A stretch of 64,000 bases of DNA from Bacteroidales bacterium MB20-C3-3 (lineage in GTDB: Bacteria > Bacteroidota > Bacteroidia > Bacteroidales > UBA932). Positions 7,830 through 16,959 of this stretch are shown here, in pieces. The position numbers and the translations under genes were made by a program. Within the stretch, counting starts at the first letter, position 1. The number at the start of each line of letters is the position of its first letter. The stretch covers positions 930,001 through 994,000 of the forward strand of contig CP141202.1 in NCBI GenBank assembly GCA_035609245.1. Reading direction: 5' to 3'. Below the pieces are notes generated by a model. It saw only the letters and a program-made list of their open reading frames with translations, searched no databases and was not told the origin of the DNA.

Positions 7830-9113
7830 TTATTTTTTCGACAATTGAGTGTAAATCTCTTTAATTTTAAATGCGGCGTTGTCCCATCTCAGGGCATTAA
7901 CCTCGTTCAGTCCGTTTTTTACTGCCGTTGAACTTAAAGCAGGGTAAGCCAGAAGACCATATATTGAGTCAGCCAGTGCATCAATGTCCCAGAAATCAAC
8001 TTTAATGGCATGATGAAGAACCTCAGCCACTCCACTCTGTTTTGAAATGATTGTTGGCACATTTGATCTCATTGCCTCTAACGGAGAAATTCCAAATGGC
8101 TCTGATACAGAAGGCATTACATAAACATCTGAAAAAGCAAACATTCTTTTCACATCCTCTCCCCGCAAAAAGCCGGTAAAGTGAAATTTTGTTGCAATCC
8201 CCAGCTTTGCCACCCGTCTGATAGATCTGTTAAGGAGATCTCCGCTTCCAGCCATAACAAATCTTACATTGGGATATCTTTTCAGAACCTTGGCAGCTGC
8301 CTCAATAAAATATTCAGGCCCCTTCTGGTATGTTATCCTGCCAAGAAATGTAACTATCTTCTCGTCAATTCTGCTGTCAATCTCCATCTGTTCGAATCCG
8401 TCAAAATCAACAGCATTATGCACTGTTACAACTTTTGAGGGGTGAATTCCGTATTTGCTTATAACAATATTTCTGGTAAGGTTACTTACAGCAATTACCA
8501 TATCGGCCTCCTTCATACCCCTCTTCTCCAGATCGTAAACCAGTGTGTTGATATTCTCTCCGCTTCTGTCAAACTCAGTCGCGTGGACATGTACTACAAG
8601 GGGTTTTCCGGTTAGTTTTTTTGCAGCTATCCCGGCAAGGTATGTAAGCCAGTCGTGAGCGTGAATTACATCAAATTCCTGAGTCTTGGCAATCTCTGCT
8701 GCAACCATTGCATATCTGGATACCTCTTCCATAAGGTTTGAGCCATACTTTCCGGAGAACTTATACTTCTGACCAAGAAAACTTTTATAACTCTTAACCT
8801 GACCCTTCTTACTCTTCTCCACCATTTCAGTAAACTGTTCAGGATCTAGATAAGGAACCATATTTGTCCCCACTCTTAAAAACTGCACATTTTCCAGAAA
8901 GGTTTTTACATCTCCCACATTATGTGATATCTCAATATCGCTGGCATTAATAATTTTCACAGATTTCTGATCTTCGTCTCCCGAGGCTGATGGCATAACA
9001 AAAAGAACCTCCACATCCATATTTGAGAGCCCCTTTGTAAGTCCAAAACAGGCTGTACCCAAACCTCCGGAAATGTGTGGCGGGAATTCCCATCCAAACA
9101 TCAGTACTTTCAT
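7830..9113 (-). CDS. GT4/GT5-like glycosyltransferase, glycogen-synthase-like
   Basis: 427 residues, GT-B fold. The N-terminal loop FGWEFPPHISGGLGTACFGL (about 6-25) is the acceptor/nucleotide binding glycine loop. HVHATEFDRSGE follows around residue 180. The C-terminal donor half contains VTFLGRITYQKGPEYFIEAA and the E-x7-E region SVSEPFGISPLEAM. Enzymes of this kind in Bacteroidota glycogen operons are usually annotated as glycogen or starch synthase-like, and several also resemble maltose-forming synthases. It overlaps the debranching gene start by 4 bases (9110-9113). With the GT3 fusion the operon has two candidate chain-elongating enzymes. The donor sugar nucleotide is not evident. Confidence 0.88.
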   Translation of the reverse strand: MKVLMFGWEFPPHISGGLGTACFGLTKGLSNMDVEVLFVMPSASGDEDQKSVKIINASDIEISHNVGDVKTFLENVQFLRVGTNMVPYLDPEQFTEMVEKSKKGQVKSYKSFLGQKYKFSGKYGSNLMEEVSRYAMVAAEIAKTQEFDVIHAHDWLTYLAGIAAKKLTGKPLVVHVHATEFDRSGENINTLVYDLEKRGMKEADMVIAVSNLTRNIVISKYGIHPSKVVTVHNAVDFDGFEQMEIDSRIDEKIVTFLGRITYQKGPEYFIEAAAKVLKRYPNVRFVMAGSGDLLNRSIRRVAKLGIATKFHFTGFLRGEDVKRMFAFSDVYVMPSVSEPFGISPLEAMRSNVPTIISKQSGVAEVLHHAIKVDFWDIDALADSIYGLLAYPALSSTAVKNGLNEVNALRWDNAAFKIKEIYTQLSKK

Positions 9114-11044
9114 ATCTTTTTGTTTTTATGGTTCAAAACAAGTCTCATTGACCAAAGCAGGGATGCAACACTTATTGAATACGAGGTGCACCCGTGAGGC
9201 TGATGAGGCGGATCACCATCATACACCTCTGATACAGAGCCAATACAGTGAATCTGCACATCCTCCTCAAAAGCAGATATTAAATCCTCTGCTCTCTGGA
9301 TAAATGAATCTCCGTGCAATTTAAGATTTGCATCAATGTAAAATCCAAGCAGCCAGGGTCTGGCTGTACCCATATGATAGGCTGAGTTTCTGCTGAACTC
9401 ATCTCCATCATACTCCCCTTTATAATGCGGGCTTTGGGGAGAGAGTGTCCTTATCCCCCTCTCTGTAAGTAACTCCTGCTGAATTCTCTTAAGAACCTTT
9501 GATTTCTGTACATCTGTAATGGGAGAGTAAGGGAATGAACAGGTAAATAGTTGATTTGGCCTGACACACTTGTTTTGTCCTTCGTGACCAACATAATCTG
9601 CCAGGTAATCACCCTGCTCAATCCAAAAAGCTTTGTTAAAACTCTTAGCAATCAGTTTCTGAACAGGCTCCCACTCATCAACAAATGCTTTGTCTCTTGA
9701 TCCCCTTGCCAGTTCTATTGCAAATGAGACTGCATTATACCAAAGAGAATTAAGCTCCACCTGATAACCCTCTCTCTCTGTAACCGGTTTTCCGTTTACA
9801 TACGCGTCCATCCAGCTCAGAGCGGTACCTTTTTTCTCTGCCCACAAAAGTCCGTTACCGTGTAAAACTACAGAGTCCCCCTCCTTTGTGTTTTTATAGT
9901 GATTAAGAATTGCCTTTATTGTTTCCGCACTCTCTTTCCATACAGTGGTCTTACTTCTCTTATAAATAGTCAGTTGCTGAATATTCCATATTAACCAAAG
10001 GGGAACATCCGGCTTGGACCCTCCGGAGTCCGGGATAAATCCCTCTCTTTTAACAAAATCTTCAAGAACTTTTCTAAATCTTTTTTTATCATCAAGGCCA
10101 GACAGTGTAATGCCTGGAAGAGCCAGGAGCGTCTCTCTGGAATTTTTATCAAGCCAAGGATATCCTGCATAGATAGACATACTCTCTCCATCAGATATCA
10201 AAAACTGTTTGGAAGCAATTTTAAGACAACTTTCAAAGCTATCCCTTGCGCTTCTTGCTTCAAGATAATTTTCAAACTTGGTATTGAGGCCAGCAGGAGA
10301 CTCTGCATTGGTTGATGCCGAGAAAACTACTGACTGACCCTTCTTAAGAGGGAACTCAAAATATCCGGGAACAAACAGATCCTCTGCAGATTCGTAAGCC
10401 CTTCTCCTCTCCTCTTTATACTCAATATTGTAGTACCAATCAGGGTTAGAGACATAATCTGCCTTTACTGAGAGTTGCAGGTTGAGTTCAGGAAATCCTT
10501 CATACATTTTAAAGGCTCGTCCCCCCTGAATCTCAATGGCAGACCTATCTGCATTAAGATTTGATTTTGAAAGGGAGTGGATATGCCTGAAAGCAAGAAA
10601 AGGTTTTAGCTGAAGAGTTGTTGGAGAGTTAGCCTCAAGAAGTGTGTATCTGGCAAAGTACTGACCTTTGTTATGAGCAAGCATCATCTCTTTTTTTAAA
10701 ACCATACCCCCAACTCTGTAGGTAATAGAGACACACTTGTCAATTTCAAATTCTCTAATGTACTTGTGGCCTCTGGGTTCGTATATATCTCCATATCTGT
10801 GTATACCCAGATTAAATGCCTTGCCGTGCTGAATCAGAGACTCATCAAGTGATGAGAGTAGTACAAATTTTTCATTATTGAAGTTAGCAACGGGGAGTAC
10901 CAGAAGGCCATGATACTTTCTGGTATTACAGCAAACAATGGTTGTGTTCATATAGCCGCCGGCGTGGTTTGTGGAGAGGAGCTCACGCTTAAGCGAGTAT
11001 TCCAGATTCACCAGCTCTCCCTTGTTGAATTTTAAATAGGCCAT
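9110..11044 (-). CDS. Glycogen debranching enzyme (amylo-alpha-1,6-glucosidase)
   Basis: 644 residues. The N-terminal domain is the archaeal/bacterial GDE N-terminal type, with the signature LLSTNHAGGYMNTTIVCCNTRKYHGLLV near residues 19-46. The C-terminal (alpha/alpha)6 barrel includes FIPDSGGSKPDVPLWLIW around 333-350, SWMDAYVNGKPVTEREGYQVELNSLWYNA near 410-438, and RPNQLF. It removes alpha-1,6-linked branches so that phosphorylase can continue. No secretion signal is present. It is separated from glgB by 52 bases containing only an AT-rich short inverted repeat (TTAACA/TGTTAA). Operon neighbours make glycogen the likely substrate. Confidence 0.93.
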   Translation of the reverse strand: MAYLKFNKGELVNLEYSLKRELLSTNHAGGYMNTTIVCCNTRKYHGLLVLPVANFNNEKFVLLSSLDESLIQHGKAFNLGIHRYGDIYEPRGHKYIREFEIDKCVSITYRVGGMVLKKEMMLAHNKGQYFARYTLLEANSPTTLQLKPFLAFRHIHSLSKSNLNADRSAIEIQGGRAFKMYEGFPELNLQLSVKADYVSNPDWYYNIEYKEERRRAYESAEDLFVPGYFEFPLKKGQSVVFSASTNAESPAGLNTKFENYLEARSARDSFESCLKIASKQFLISDGESMSIYAGYPWLDKNSRETLLALPGITLSGLDDKKRFRKVLEDFVKREGFIPDSGGSKPDVPLWLIWNIQQLTIYKRSKTTVWKESAETIKAILNHYKNTKEGDSVVLHGNGLLWAEKKGTALSWMDAYVNGKPVTEREGYQVELNSLWYNAVSFAIELARGSRDKAFVDEWEPVQKLIAKSFNKAFWIEQGDYLADYVGHEGQNKCVRPNQLFTCSFPYSPITDVQKSKVLKRIQQELLTERGIRTLSPQSPHYKGEYDGDEFSRNSAYHMGTARPWLLGFYIDANLKLHGDSFIQRAEDLISAFEEDVQIHCIGSVSEVYDGDPPHQPHGCTSYSISVASLLWSMRLVLNHKNKKI

Positions 11045-11096
11045 AGGGTTAATATTTATCTGTGCAATTTAACAAAAAAAATGTTAAGAATCAGTT

Positions 11097-13079
11097 TCAT
11101 CTGACCTTTTTGAAAACAATTCCGCACCGTGAAGGGAGGTATATCTTTATGAAATTTGAATCCCCCTCTTGCATTGAAAAATGAACGCACCCCTTTTCTA
11201 CTCTTCCATATCCTCCGAAAATTTTCATATCAGTATCAATAAGATGTTTATATTCTCCCGCAGGAGCATCAACTCTCAGGTCTGTATATGAATTTAAGGG
11301 GCTGAAATTGAATGCAAACAGGTAATCGCCCCTTAAATAGGCTATAAGCTGTCGCTCGTTGTGCTGAAGCACCTTAGTGGGCCTCTTTCCAAAAAGAGAG
11401 CCTCTCTTAAGAAGAGACAACATCTCCTTTTCAAATTCAAGAAGCCACGAATATTTTAGCCTTTTATCAAATGCCAGATTCCACTGCCTTCTGGCGTAAT
11501 GGTAGGACCAACCGTTTCCCTCTCTTGGGAAATCAATCCACTCAGGATGGCCGAATTCATTACCCATGAAGGTTAAATATCCATTCCCTGCTGTAGATGA
11601 TGTTATAAGTCTTATCATTTTATGAAGGGCTATACCTCTGTCAAGTGTAATACTTCTCGTCTCTCTCTCCATTGATGTGTACATCTCAGCATCAAGAAGC
11701 CTGAATATAATTGTCTTATCACCAACCATTGCCTGATCGTGACACTCGGCATAACTAACAGTTTTCTCATCATCTCTTTTACTGGTTAGCTCGTGATAGA
11801 GCTCTTCCATGTTCCAGTCTTCGTCTCGTCTCTCCTTTATCAGCTTAATCCAGAGATCAGCTATACCCATACTCATTCTGTAATCAAATCCCACTCCCCC
11901 TGCTGTAAATGGTGCTCCCAGCCCCGGAAGTCCGCTAACATCTTCAGCAATTGTTATTGCTGAAGGATTGCACTCTTTTATCACTCTGTTTGCCAATACC
12001 AGGTATATAAAAGCATCGTTGTCTATGTTGCCTGAGAAGTAACTGGAGTAGTCTGTGAAGCTCTTTCCTAGTCCATGATCATAGTAAAGCATACTGGTTA
12101 TACCGTCAAAGCGGAATCCGTCAAAATTAAATTCCTCGAGCCAGTATTTACAGTTTGACAGCAAAAACCTAATAACCTGGTCTTTCCCGTAATTGAAGCA
12201 TCTTGAGCCCCAGGCAGGATGATCTCCTCTCTCACCTGAGTGAAAATAGAGATCTCTTGTCCCGTCAATTTCAGACAACCCCTCCAGTGTGTTGCTTACT
12301 GAATGGGAGTGTACAATATCAAGAATAACAGATATCCCGTAGCCGTGAGCTTCATCTATCAGCATTTTAAGTTCATCAGGAGTTCCAAATCTTGAACTGG
12401 GAGCATAAAAGCTGGAAACCTGGTAGCCAAATGAACCATAATACGGATGCTCCTGGATAGCCATCAGCTGTATTGTATTGTATCCTGTTTTAGCTATATA
12501 TGGGAGAATATTCTCTCTGAAATGATTGTAAGAGCCAACACCTGACTCTTCTGTGCTCATCCCGATATGAGCTTCATAAATCAAAGGTGTTTCACTCTGA
12601 ACAGGCCTCCTGTTTTTCCATTTATAATCTCCTGTATCCCATACCTGAGCTGCAAACAATTTAGTGTCAGGATCCTGCACAACTCTTGTTGCATAAGCCG
12701 GTATTCTCTCTCCCTCCCCTCCATTCCACTGGACAAGCCATTTATAATTATCTCCGTGAGCTAACAAGTCTGCATCCAATCTAAGCTCCCAGTTTCCATC
12801 TCCAACGGAGTTAAATAAAAAAGCAGAATCTTTTTTCCATCCGTTTTTATCACAAAGCAGGTATATGGCAGAGGCATTTGGTGCCCACTCTCTGAAAATT
12901 CTCTTGCTACCCTCCAGATATGTGCAATAATACAAATGATTGTTTATTGCATCGGCAAGCCTGAGCTCTCCCTGAGACATCTCGGCCATCCTTATCGCTG
13001 CAATTTCGTGCCTGCTCCAGATGTCTCTTTTCCAGGGTTCAAGCCACGGGTCATCCCTCCATAGTTTTAACTCTTCCAT
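11097..13079 (-). CDS. glgB: 1,4-alpha-glucan branching enzyme (GH13)
   Basis: 660 residues. An N-terminal CBM48-like domain (about 60-160, REWAPNASAIYLLCD) is followed by a GH13 barrel with all four conserved regions: DIVHSHS, GFRFDGITS with nucleophile Asp325, TIAEDVSG and ECHDQAM. The sequence resembles the eukaryote-like GH13_8 branching enzymes more than the classical bacterial GlgB, which fits the GT3 synthase in the same operon. It transfers alpha-1,4 segments to make alpha-1,6 branches. The gene starts 1 base after the xseB stop. Confidence 0.95.
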   Translation of the reverse strand: MEELKLWRDDPWLEPWKRDIWSRHEIAAIRMAEMSQGELRLADAINNHLYYCTYLEGSKRIFREWAPNASAIYLLCDKNGWKKDSAFLFNSVGDGNWELRLDADLLAHGDNYKWLVQWNGGEGERIPAYATRVVQDPDTKLFAAQVWDTGDYKWKNRRPVQSETPLIYEAHIGMSTEESGVGSYNHFRENILPYIAKTGYNTIQLMAIQEHPYYGSFGYQVSSFYAPSSRFGTPDELKMLIDEAHGYGISVILDIVHSHSVSNTLEGLSEIDGTRDLYFHSGERGDHPAWGSRCFNYGKDQVIRFLLSNCKYWLEEFNFDGFRFDGITSMLYYDHGLGKSFTDYSSYFSGNIDNDAFIYLVLANRVIKECNPSAITIAEDVSGLPGLGAPFTAGGVGFDYRMSMGIADLWIKLIKERRDEDWNMEELYHELTSKRDDEKTVSYAECHDQAMVGDKTIIFRLLDAEMYTSMERETRSITLDRGIALHKMIRLITSSTAGNGYLTFMGNEFGHPEWIDFPREGNGWSYHYARRQWNLAFDKRLKYSWLLEFEKEMLSLLKRGSLFGKRPTKVLQHNERQLIAYLRGDYLFAFNFSPLNSYTDLRVDAPAGEYKHLIDTDMKIFGGYGRVEKGCVHFSMQEGDSNFIKIYLPSRCGIVFKKVR

Positions 13080-13080
13080 A

Positions 13081-13290
13081 TTACTTGTTTTGAAGCTTAT
13101 CTATATCCTCTCCGTATTTCCTAAGTTCCTCCCTGCATATACCTGCCAGTTCAAGAGATCTTTTTACCATAGGTGCAATATCCTCAATTTTTGTAGAGGG
13201 ATCCTCAATTTTTGCAACAAGCAACTCCAGCTCTGCCAAAGCCTCCCTGTAACCGGGAAGAGCTTCGTTTTCACTATTTCTCCTCTTCAT
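13081..13290 (-). CDS. xseB: Exodeoxyribonuclease VII small subunit
   Basis: 69 residues, typical XseB length. The family pattern YREALAELELLVAKIEDP is followed by a helical repeat with LELAGICREELRKYGEDIDKL. Several XseB copies bind XseA to form the ssDNA exonuclease VII. It overlaps the 3' end of xseA by 17 bases, the usual coupled arrangement, and is followed at once by glgB. Confidence 0.92.
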   Translation of the reverse strand: MKRRNSENEALPGYREALAELELLVAKIEDPSTKIEDIAPMVKRSLELAGICREELRKYGEDIDKLQNK

Positions 13291-14473
13291 ATTTATATAT
13301 TTTTACTATTTTACTTTCTACTATTCCATCTGCTAAAATAATCCTGATGGAATCATCTTCTTTGAGGCCTTTAACGCTGTTTATCCTTCTGTTATTGAAA
13401 GCAGGTATTGCATAACCTCTCTCAAGAAGAAGCAGCGGATTTCCTGAATTTATCCGTTGAATAAACAGTTCAACCTTATGATATTCTGCCGTTATTCTCT
13501 CTCTGGCTTTTGAAATAATCTTTGCTTCAATTTTGTCAATCAGAGCAGTCTCCTCTGCATTTCTTCCCCTTACAGCAAGATTAAGTCTCTGTATAAGATA
13601 AGAGAGACGCTGCTCCTCTGAGGCAAAAATATCAATAATAAAATCAGCTACGGCAGTAGGTGTTTTAAGACCGGCAAATGCAACCATATCGGCCACATGG
13701 ACATCGTGGTCGTGGCCAATACCTGTTATTACAGGGAGAGGAAACTGAGCAATGTTGGCAGCTAATTCGTAATCATCAAAACAGGATAAATCCTGAACAG
13801 AGCCTCCTCCCCTGACAATGACGACAAGATCAAATTCATCTGCTCTGAGAGCTACTCTTTCGAGTGCTGCTATGATCTCAGCAGAAGCCGCAACACCTTG
13901 CATGGAGGAGGAGAAGAGTTCTGCAGTGAATTTGAATCCATAATCGTTATTATGAAGATGCTTTATAAAATCTCTGTATCCGGCAGCTCCCTCTGATGAT
14001 ACTACAGCTATCCGGCCGGGCAAGTCTGCCAGTTCAAGAGTACTGTTCATATCAAACATCCCCTCATCTCTCAGCCTCTGAATTGTCTTCTGTCTCTTAA
14101 GCTCCTGCTCTCCTACTGTGTATGAAGGATCAATATCAGATATAATAAGGGAGAGTCCGTAGAGTGGAGTGTACTGTACCTGGGCTTTGATCAGAATCAT
14201 CATTCCTCTTGTAAGCTCCTCTCCTGTTGTGGTTGAAAAATAGGGTCTCAGAATTCTGTAGGTAGAGGACCAAATTATTGCCTGTGCTCTTGCTGATATT
14301 CCCTCTTCACCCGGCCTTTTTTCTACAAGCTCAAGATAGCAGTGTCCGGTTGATTGATGCTTAATTTCACTAATCTCTGCTCTGATCCAGTAACTTCTCT
14401 GAAGTGCTCTCTCCAAAGCTCCCCCTATCTCCTCCTGCATCTCCAGCAGCCCTATGCTACTCCCTTCTCTCAT
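13274..14473 (-). CDS. xseA: Exodeoxyribonuclease VII large subunit
   Basis: 399 residues. The N-terminal OB fold (SYWIRAEISEIKHQSTGHCYLELVEK) is followed by the catalytic core with RIAVVSSEGAAGYRDF, VVIVRGGGSVQDLSCFDDYELA and FPLPVITGIGHDHDVHVADMVA, then a coiled-coil tail. It is somewhat shorter than E. coli XseA (about 456). It degrades ssDNA in both directions and is membership-conserved with XseB. It is the first gene of the long minus-strand unit running into the glycogen genes and is divergent from engB. Confidence 0.95.
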   Translation of the reverse strand: MREGSSIGLLEMQEEIGGALERALQRSYWIRAEISEIKHQSTGHCYLELVEKRPGEEGISARAQAIIWSSTYRILRPYFSTTTGEELTRGMMILIKAQVQYTPLYGLSLIISDIDPSYTVGEQELKRQKTIQRLRDEGMFDMNSTLELADLPGRIAVVSSEGAAGYRDFIKHLHNNDYGFKFTAELFSSSMQGVAASAEIIAALERVALRADEFDLVVIVRGGGSVQDLSCFDDYELAANIAQFPLPVITGIGHDHDVHVADMVAFAGLKTPTAVADFIIDIFASEEQRLSYLIQRLNLAVRGRNAEETALIDKIEAKIISKARERITAEYHKVELFIQRINSGNPLLLLERGYAIPAFNNRRINSVKGLKEDDSIRIILADGIVESKIVKIYKYEEEK

Positions 14474-14503
14474 ACTATCTTGGATTTTTTATTGGTCACC
14501 ATA

Positions 14504-14511
14504 CAAATATA
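14504..14511 (-). promoter_or_regulatory. Probable xseA/glycogen operon promoter, -7 box TATATTTG
   Basis: Minus-strand match to TAnnTTTG, 30 bases upstream of the xseA start. Because the following genes abut or overlap down to about 1023, it may drive most of the glycogen genes. A further promoter inside the 52-base gap before the debranching gene cannot be excluded. Confidence 0.45.
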
Positions 14512-14523
14512 AGCATAAAATTG

Positions 14524-14531
14524 TACCTTTG
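14524..14531 (+). promoter_or_regulatory. Probable engB promoter, -7 box TACCTTTG
   Basis: Plus-strand match to TAnnTTTG, 17 bases before the engB start. It faces the xseA box with only 12 bases between the two, so the promoters overlap back to back. Confidence 0.5.
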
Positions 14532-14548
14532 CGGCATAATTCCAGAGT

Positions 14549-15145
14549 ATGAAAATAAGCAAAGCGGTATTTTCCGGCAGCTCCGGGAGAGTGAGTGAAA
14601 AACCCTCCCTTAGGTTGCCTGAGTTTGCATTCATTGGCAGGTCCAATGTAGGCAAATCATCGCTTATCAATGCGTTGTGTATGCAGGGAAAGCTTGCACA
14701 CACCTCTTCCACCCCCGGAAAAACACAATTGGTAAACCACTTTTTGATTAACGACTCCTGGTACCTGGTGGATTTGCCCGGCTACGGCTACGCAAAGCTA
14801 TCCAAGAGTATAAGAGCCAAGCTAAGCGAGATTGTAACTAATTACATCAACGAATCTGAAGAGCTCCGGTTCTTGTTTGTACTGCTTGATTGCAGACACG
14901 CTATTCAGAAAATTGATCTTAGTTTCCTTATTGAGCTTGGTAAAGCCGAGGTCCCTTTTGCCATAATATACACAAAGGCAGATAAACTCGGCAAAGTTGC
15001 TCTGCAAAACAGACTTGAGGAGAACTCAAAAGTTTTGCTGGAGTACTGGGAAGAGCTTCCAATGACTTTTGCCTCCTCAGCCGAGAGCGGGCTGGGAAGA
15101 GAGGAGATCCTCTCCTGTATTGCAACAATTTTGGACAGAAAATAA
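14549..15145 (+). CDS. engB: Ribosome biogenesis GTP-binding protein EngB/YsxC
   Basis: 198 residues, single G domain. G1 is GRSNVGKSSLINAL (about 29-42), G2 TPGKTQ, G3 DLPGYGYAKL, G4 TKADKLGK and G5 SSAESGLG. It is needed for late assembly of the large ribosomal subunit. It heads a plus-strand cluster with prs, nadE and der, another 50S-assembly GTPase. There is no Shine-Dalgarno sequence, and the predicted promoter leaves a leader of about 12 bases. Confidence 0.95.
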   Translation: MKISKAVFSGSSGRVSEKPSLRLPEFAFIGRSNVGKSSLINALCMQGKLAHTSSTPGKTQLVNHFLINDSWYLVDLPGYGYAKLSKSIRAKLSEIVTNYINESEELRFLFVLLDCRHAIQKIDLSFLIELGKAEVPFAIIYTKADKLGKVALQNRLEENSKVLLEYWEELPMTFASSAESGLGREEILSCIATILDRK

Positions 15146-15155
15146 AAACAGAATA

Positions 15156-16106
15156 ATGGATCATCAACATCAGATTAAGATTTTCGCCTGCAGAAGCTCC
15201 AGATACCTTGCAGAGAAAATTGCCAGTTCCCTGGGACTTGAACTGGGAAGGTCATCAGTAACAGTATTCAGCGACGGAGAGTTTCAGCCGGCTCTTGAAG
15301 AGAGCGTAAGGGGGGCAACCGTTTTCATTGTTCAGAGCACCATCCCGCCTGTAGAGAATATTTTTGAATTACTCCTTATGATAGATGCTGCAAAGAGAGC
15401 ATCGGCATATAAGGTAATAGCAGTAATGCCTTACTTTGGATGGGCAAGGCAGGACCGTAAAGACAGGCCAAGAGTTCCGATAGGGGCAAAAATGGTTGCA
15501 AATCTTTTGGAGGCTGCCGGTTGTGACAGGGTTATGACTGCCGATCTTCATGCAGATCAGATACAGGGATTTTTTGATATCCCTGTAGATCACATATATG
15601 CCAGTTCAATTTTCCTTCCTTACCTGAGAGATCTCAAACTTGATAATATGTCAATAGCAGCTCCTGATATGGGTGGAGCTAAAAGAGCAAATGCTTACTC
15701 AAGAATACTGGGATGCCCTCTGATTATTTGCCACAAATCCAGGGAGAAGGCCAATGTTGTTGGCTCAATGACTGCGATTGGAGATGTAGAGGGAAAAAAT
15801 ATTATCATAATTGATGATATGATTGATACGGCAGGAACAATAACAAAGGCTGCCGATATGTTAATGGAGAAAGGAGCGTTAAGCGTAAGAGCCCTTGCAA
15901 CTCACGCAGTATTATCCGGTCCGGCATTCGAAAGAATAGAGGGCAGTGCGCTTAAAGAGGTCATTATATCTGATACAATTCCTTTAACACTTCGTCCGGA
16001 CCAGGAGGCTTCAAAAATCAGAGTGCTTTCAGTAGCTGAAATATTTGCAGATGTTATTGACAAAGTATATAACTACAAATCAATTAGCACAAGCTTTATA
16101 TTCTGA
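15156..16106 (+). CDS. prs: Ribose-phosphate pyrophosphokinase (PRPP synthase)
   Basis: 316 residues from the ATG at 15156; an upstream extension would overlap engB in another frame. It makes PRPP from ribose-5-phosphate and ATP for nucleotide and NAD synthesis. Seen are FSDGEFQPALEESVRG, the ATP-binding flexible loop YFGWARQDRKDRPRVPI, the divalent-cation site DLHADQIQGFF and the PRPP loop IIIIDDMIDTAGT. The tail YNYKSISTSFIF is characteristic of Bacteroidota Prs. It lies 10 bases after engB and 2 bases before nadE, so PRPP and NAD supply genes are in one unit. Confidence 0.96.
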   Translation: MDHQHQIKIFACRSSRYLAEKIASSLGLELGRSSVTVFSDGEFQPALEESVRGATVFIVQSTIPPVENIFELLLMIDAAKRASAYKVIAVMPYFGWARQDRKDRPRVPIGAKMVANLLEAAGCDRVMTADLHADQIQGFFDIPVDHIYASSIFLPYLRDLKLDNMSIAAPDMGGAKRANAYSRILGCPLIICHKSREKANVVGSMTAIGDVEGKNIIIIDDMIDTAGTITKAADMLMEKGALSVRALATHAVLSGPAFERIEGSALKEVIISDTIPLTLRPDQEASKIRVLSVAEIFADVIDKVYNYKSISTSFIF

Positions 16107-16108
16107 TT

Positions 16109-16954
16109 ATGATAAATCTTAATCCCAAACCTCTTCACGACAGAATTGTCAGCTCCATTAAATTATTTTTCAGGGAAGCAGGCAGAGAGTGTGCTGTTCT
16201 TGGACTTTCAGGCGGTATTGACTCCGCACTGGTTGCTGCACTTGCTGTTGAGGCTCTTGGGAAAGAGAATGTCCATGGAATTCTGATGCCATCACCATTC
16301 TCTACTCTTCACTCAGTTACTGACGCTGTTGAGTTGGCTGATAATCTCGGAATTTCATACGGGGTTTTACCCATAGAGGATATATATGAGAGGTTCCATT
16401 CTGAACTTAAAGAGTTGTTTGAAGAGGAGCCTAAAAGGATTGTTCTGGAGAATCTTCAGGCGAGAATCAGAGGCGTTGCATTGATGGCATGGACAAACCA
16501 AAATGGCTCTCTTTTGTTAAATACTTCAAACAAGAGTGAGATTGCCATGGGGTACGGAACTTTGTACGGAGACCTTACCGGAGCACTTATGGTGCTGGCT
16601 GATCTTTATAAGTTACAGGTATACTCTGTTGCTCGTTATATTAACAGAGACAAAACTATTATCCCGGAGTCTATACTTGTTAAAGAGCCCTCTGCGGAGC
16701 TGAGTATAAATCAGAAAGACAGCGACACTCTTCCTGAGTACTCTGTACTGGACCCAATTCTTCACTCTCTCATTGAGGAGAAGAGAAGTGGTTCTGACCT
16801 TATAGAGGATGGCTGCGACATAAGCCTTGTAAACAGGATTATGCATTTAATGAATGTATCCTCTTTTAAGGCTCATCAGCTTCCTCCTATGATTCAGATT
16901 GGAGATTCACCTCTTCTTCCTGACTATAAATGTATTTTTTATAAAATTGATTAA
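16109..16954 (+). CDS. nadE: NAD+ synthetase, ammonia-dependent single-domain type
   Basis: 281 residues. The PP-loop GLSGGIDSALVAAL (about 33-46) binds ATP for adenylation of nicotinate adenine dinucleotide. LLNTSNKSEIAMGYGTLYGD contains the conserved substrate/Mg site. There is no N-terminal glutaminase (CN-hydrolase) domain, so nitrogen should come from free ammonia or a separate amidotransferase. Many Bacteroidota instead carry a long glutamine-dependent NadE. The gene follows prs with a 2-base gap. Confidence 0.93.
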   Translation: MINLNPKPLHDRIVSSIKLFFREAGRECAVLGLSGGIDSALVAALAVEALGKENVHGILMPSPFSTLHSVTDAVELADNLGISYGVLPIEDIYERFHSELKELFEEEPKRIVLENLQARIRGVALMAWTNQNGSLLLNTSNKSEIAMGYGTLYGDLTGALMVLADLYKLQVYSVARYINRDKTIIPESILVKEPSAELSINQKDSDTLPEYSVLDPILHSLIEEKRSGSDLIEDGCDISLVNRIMHLMNVSSFKAHQLPPMIQIGDSPLLPDYKCIFYKID

Positions 16955-16959
16955 ACAAG

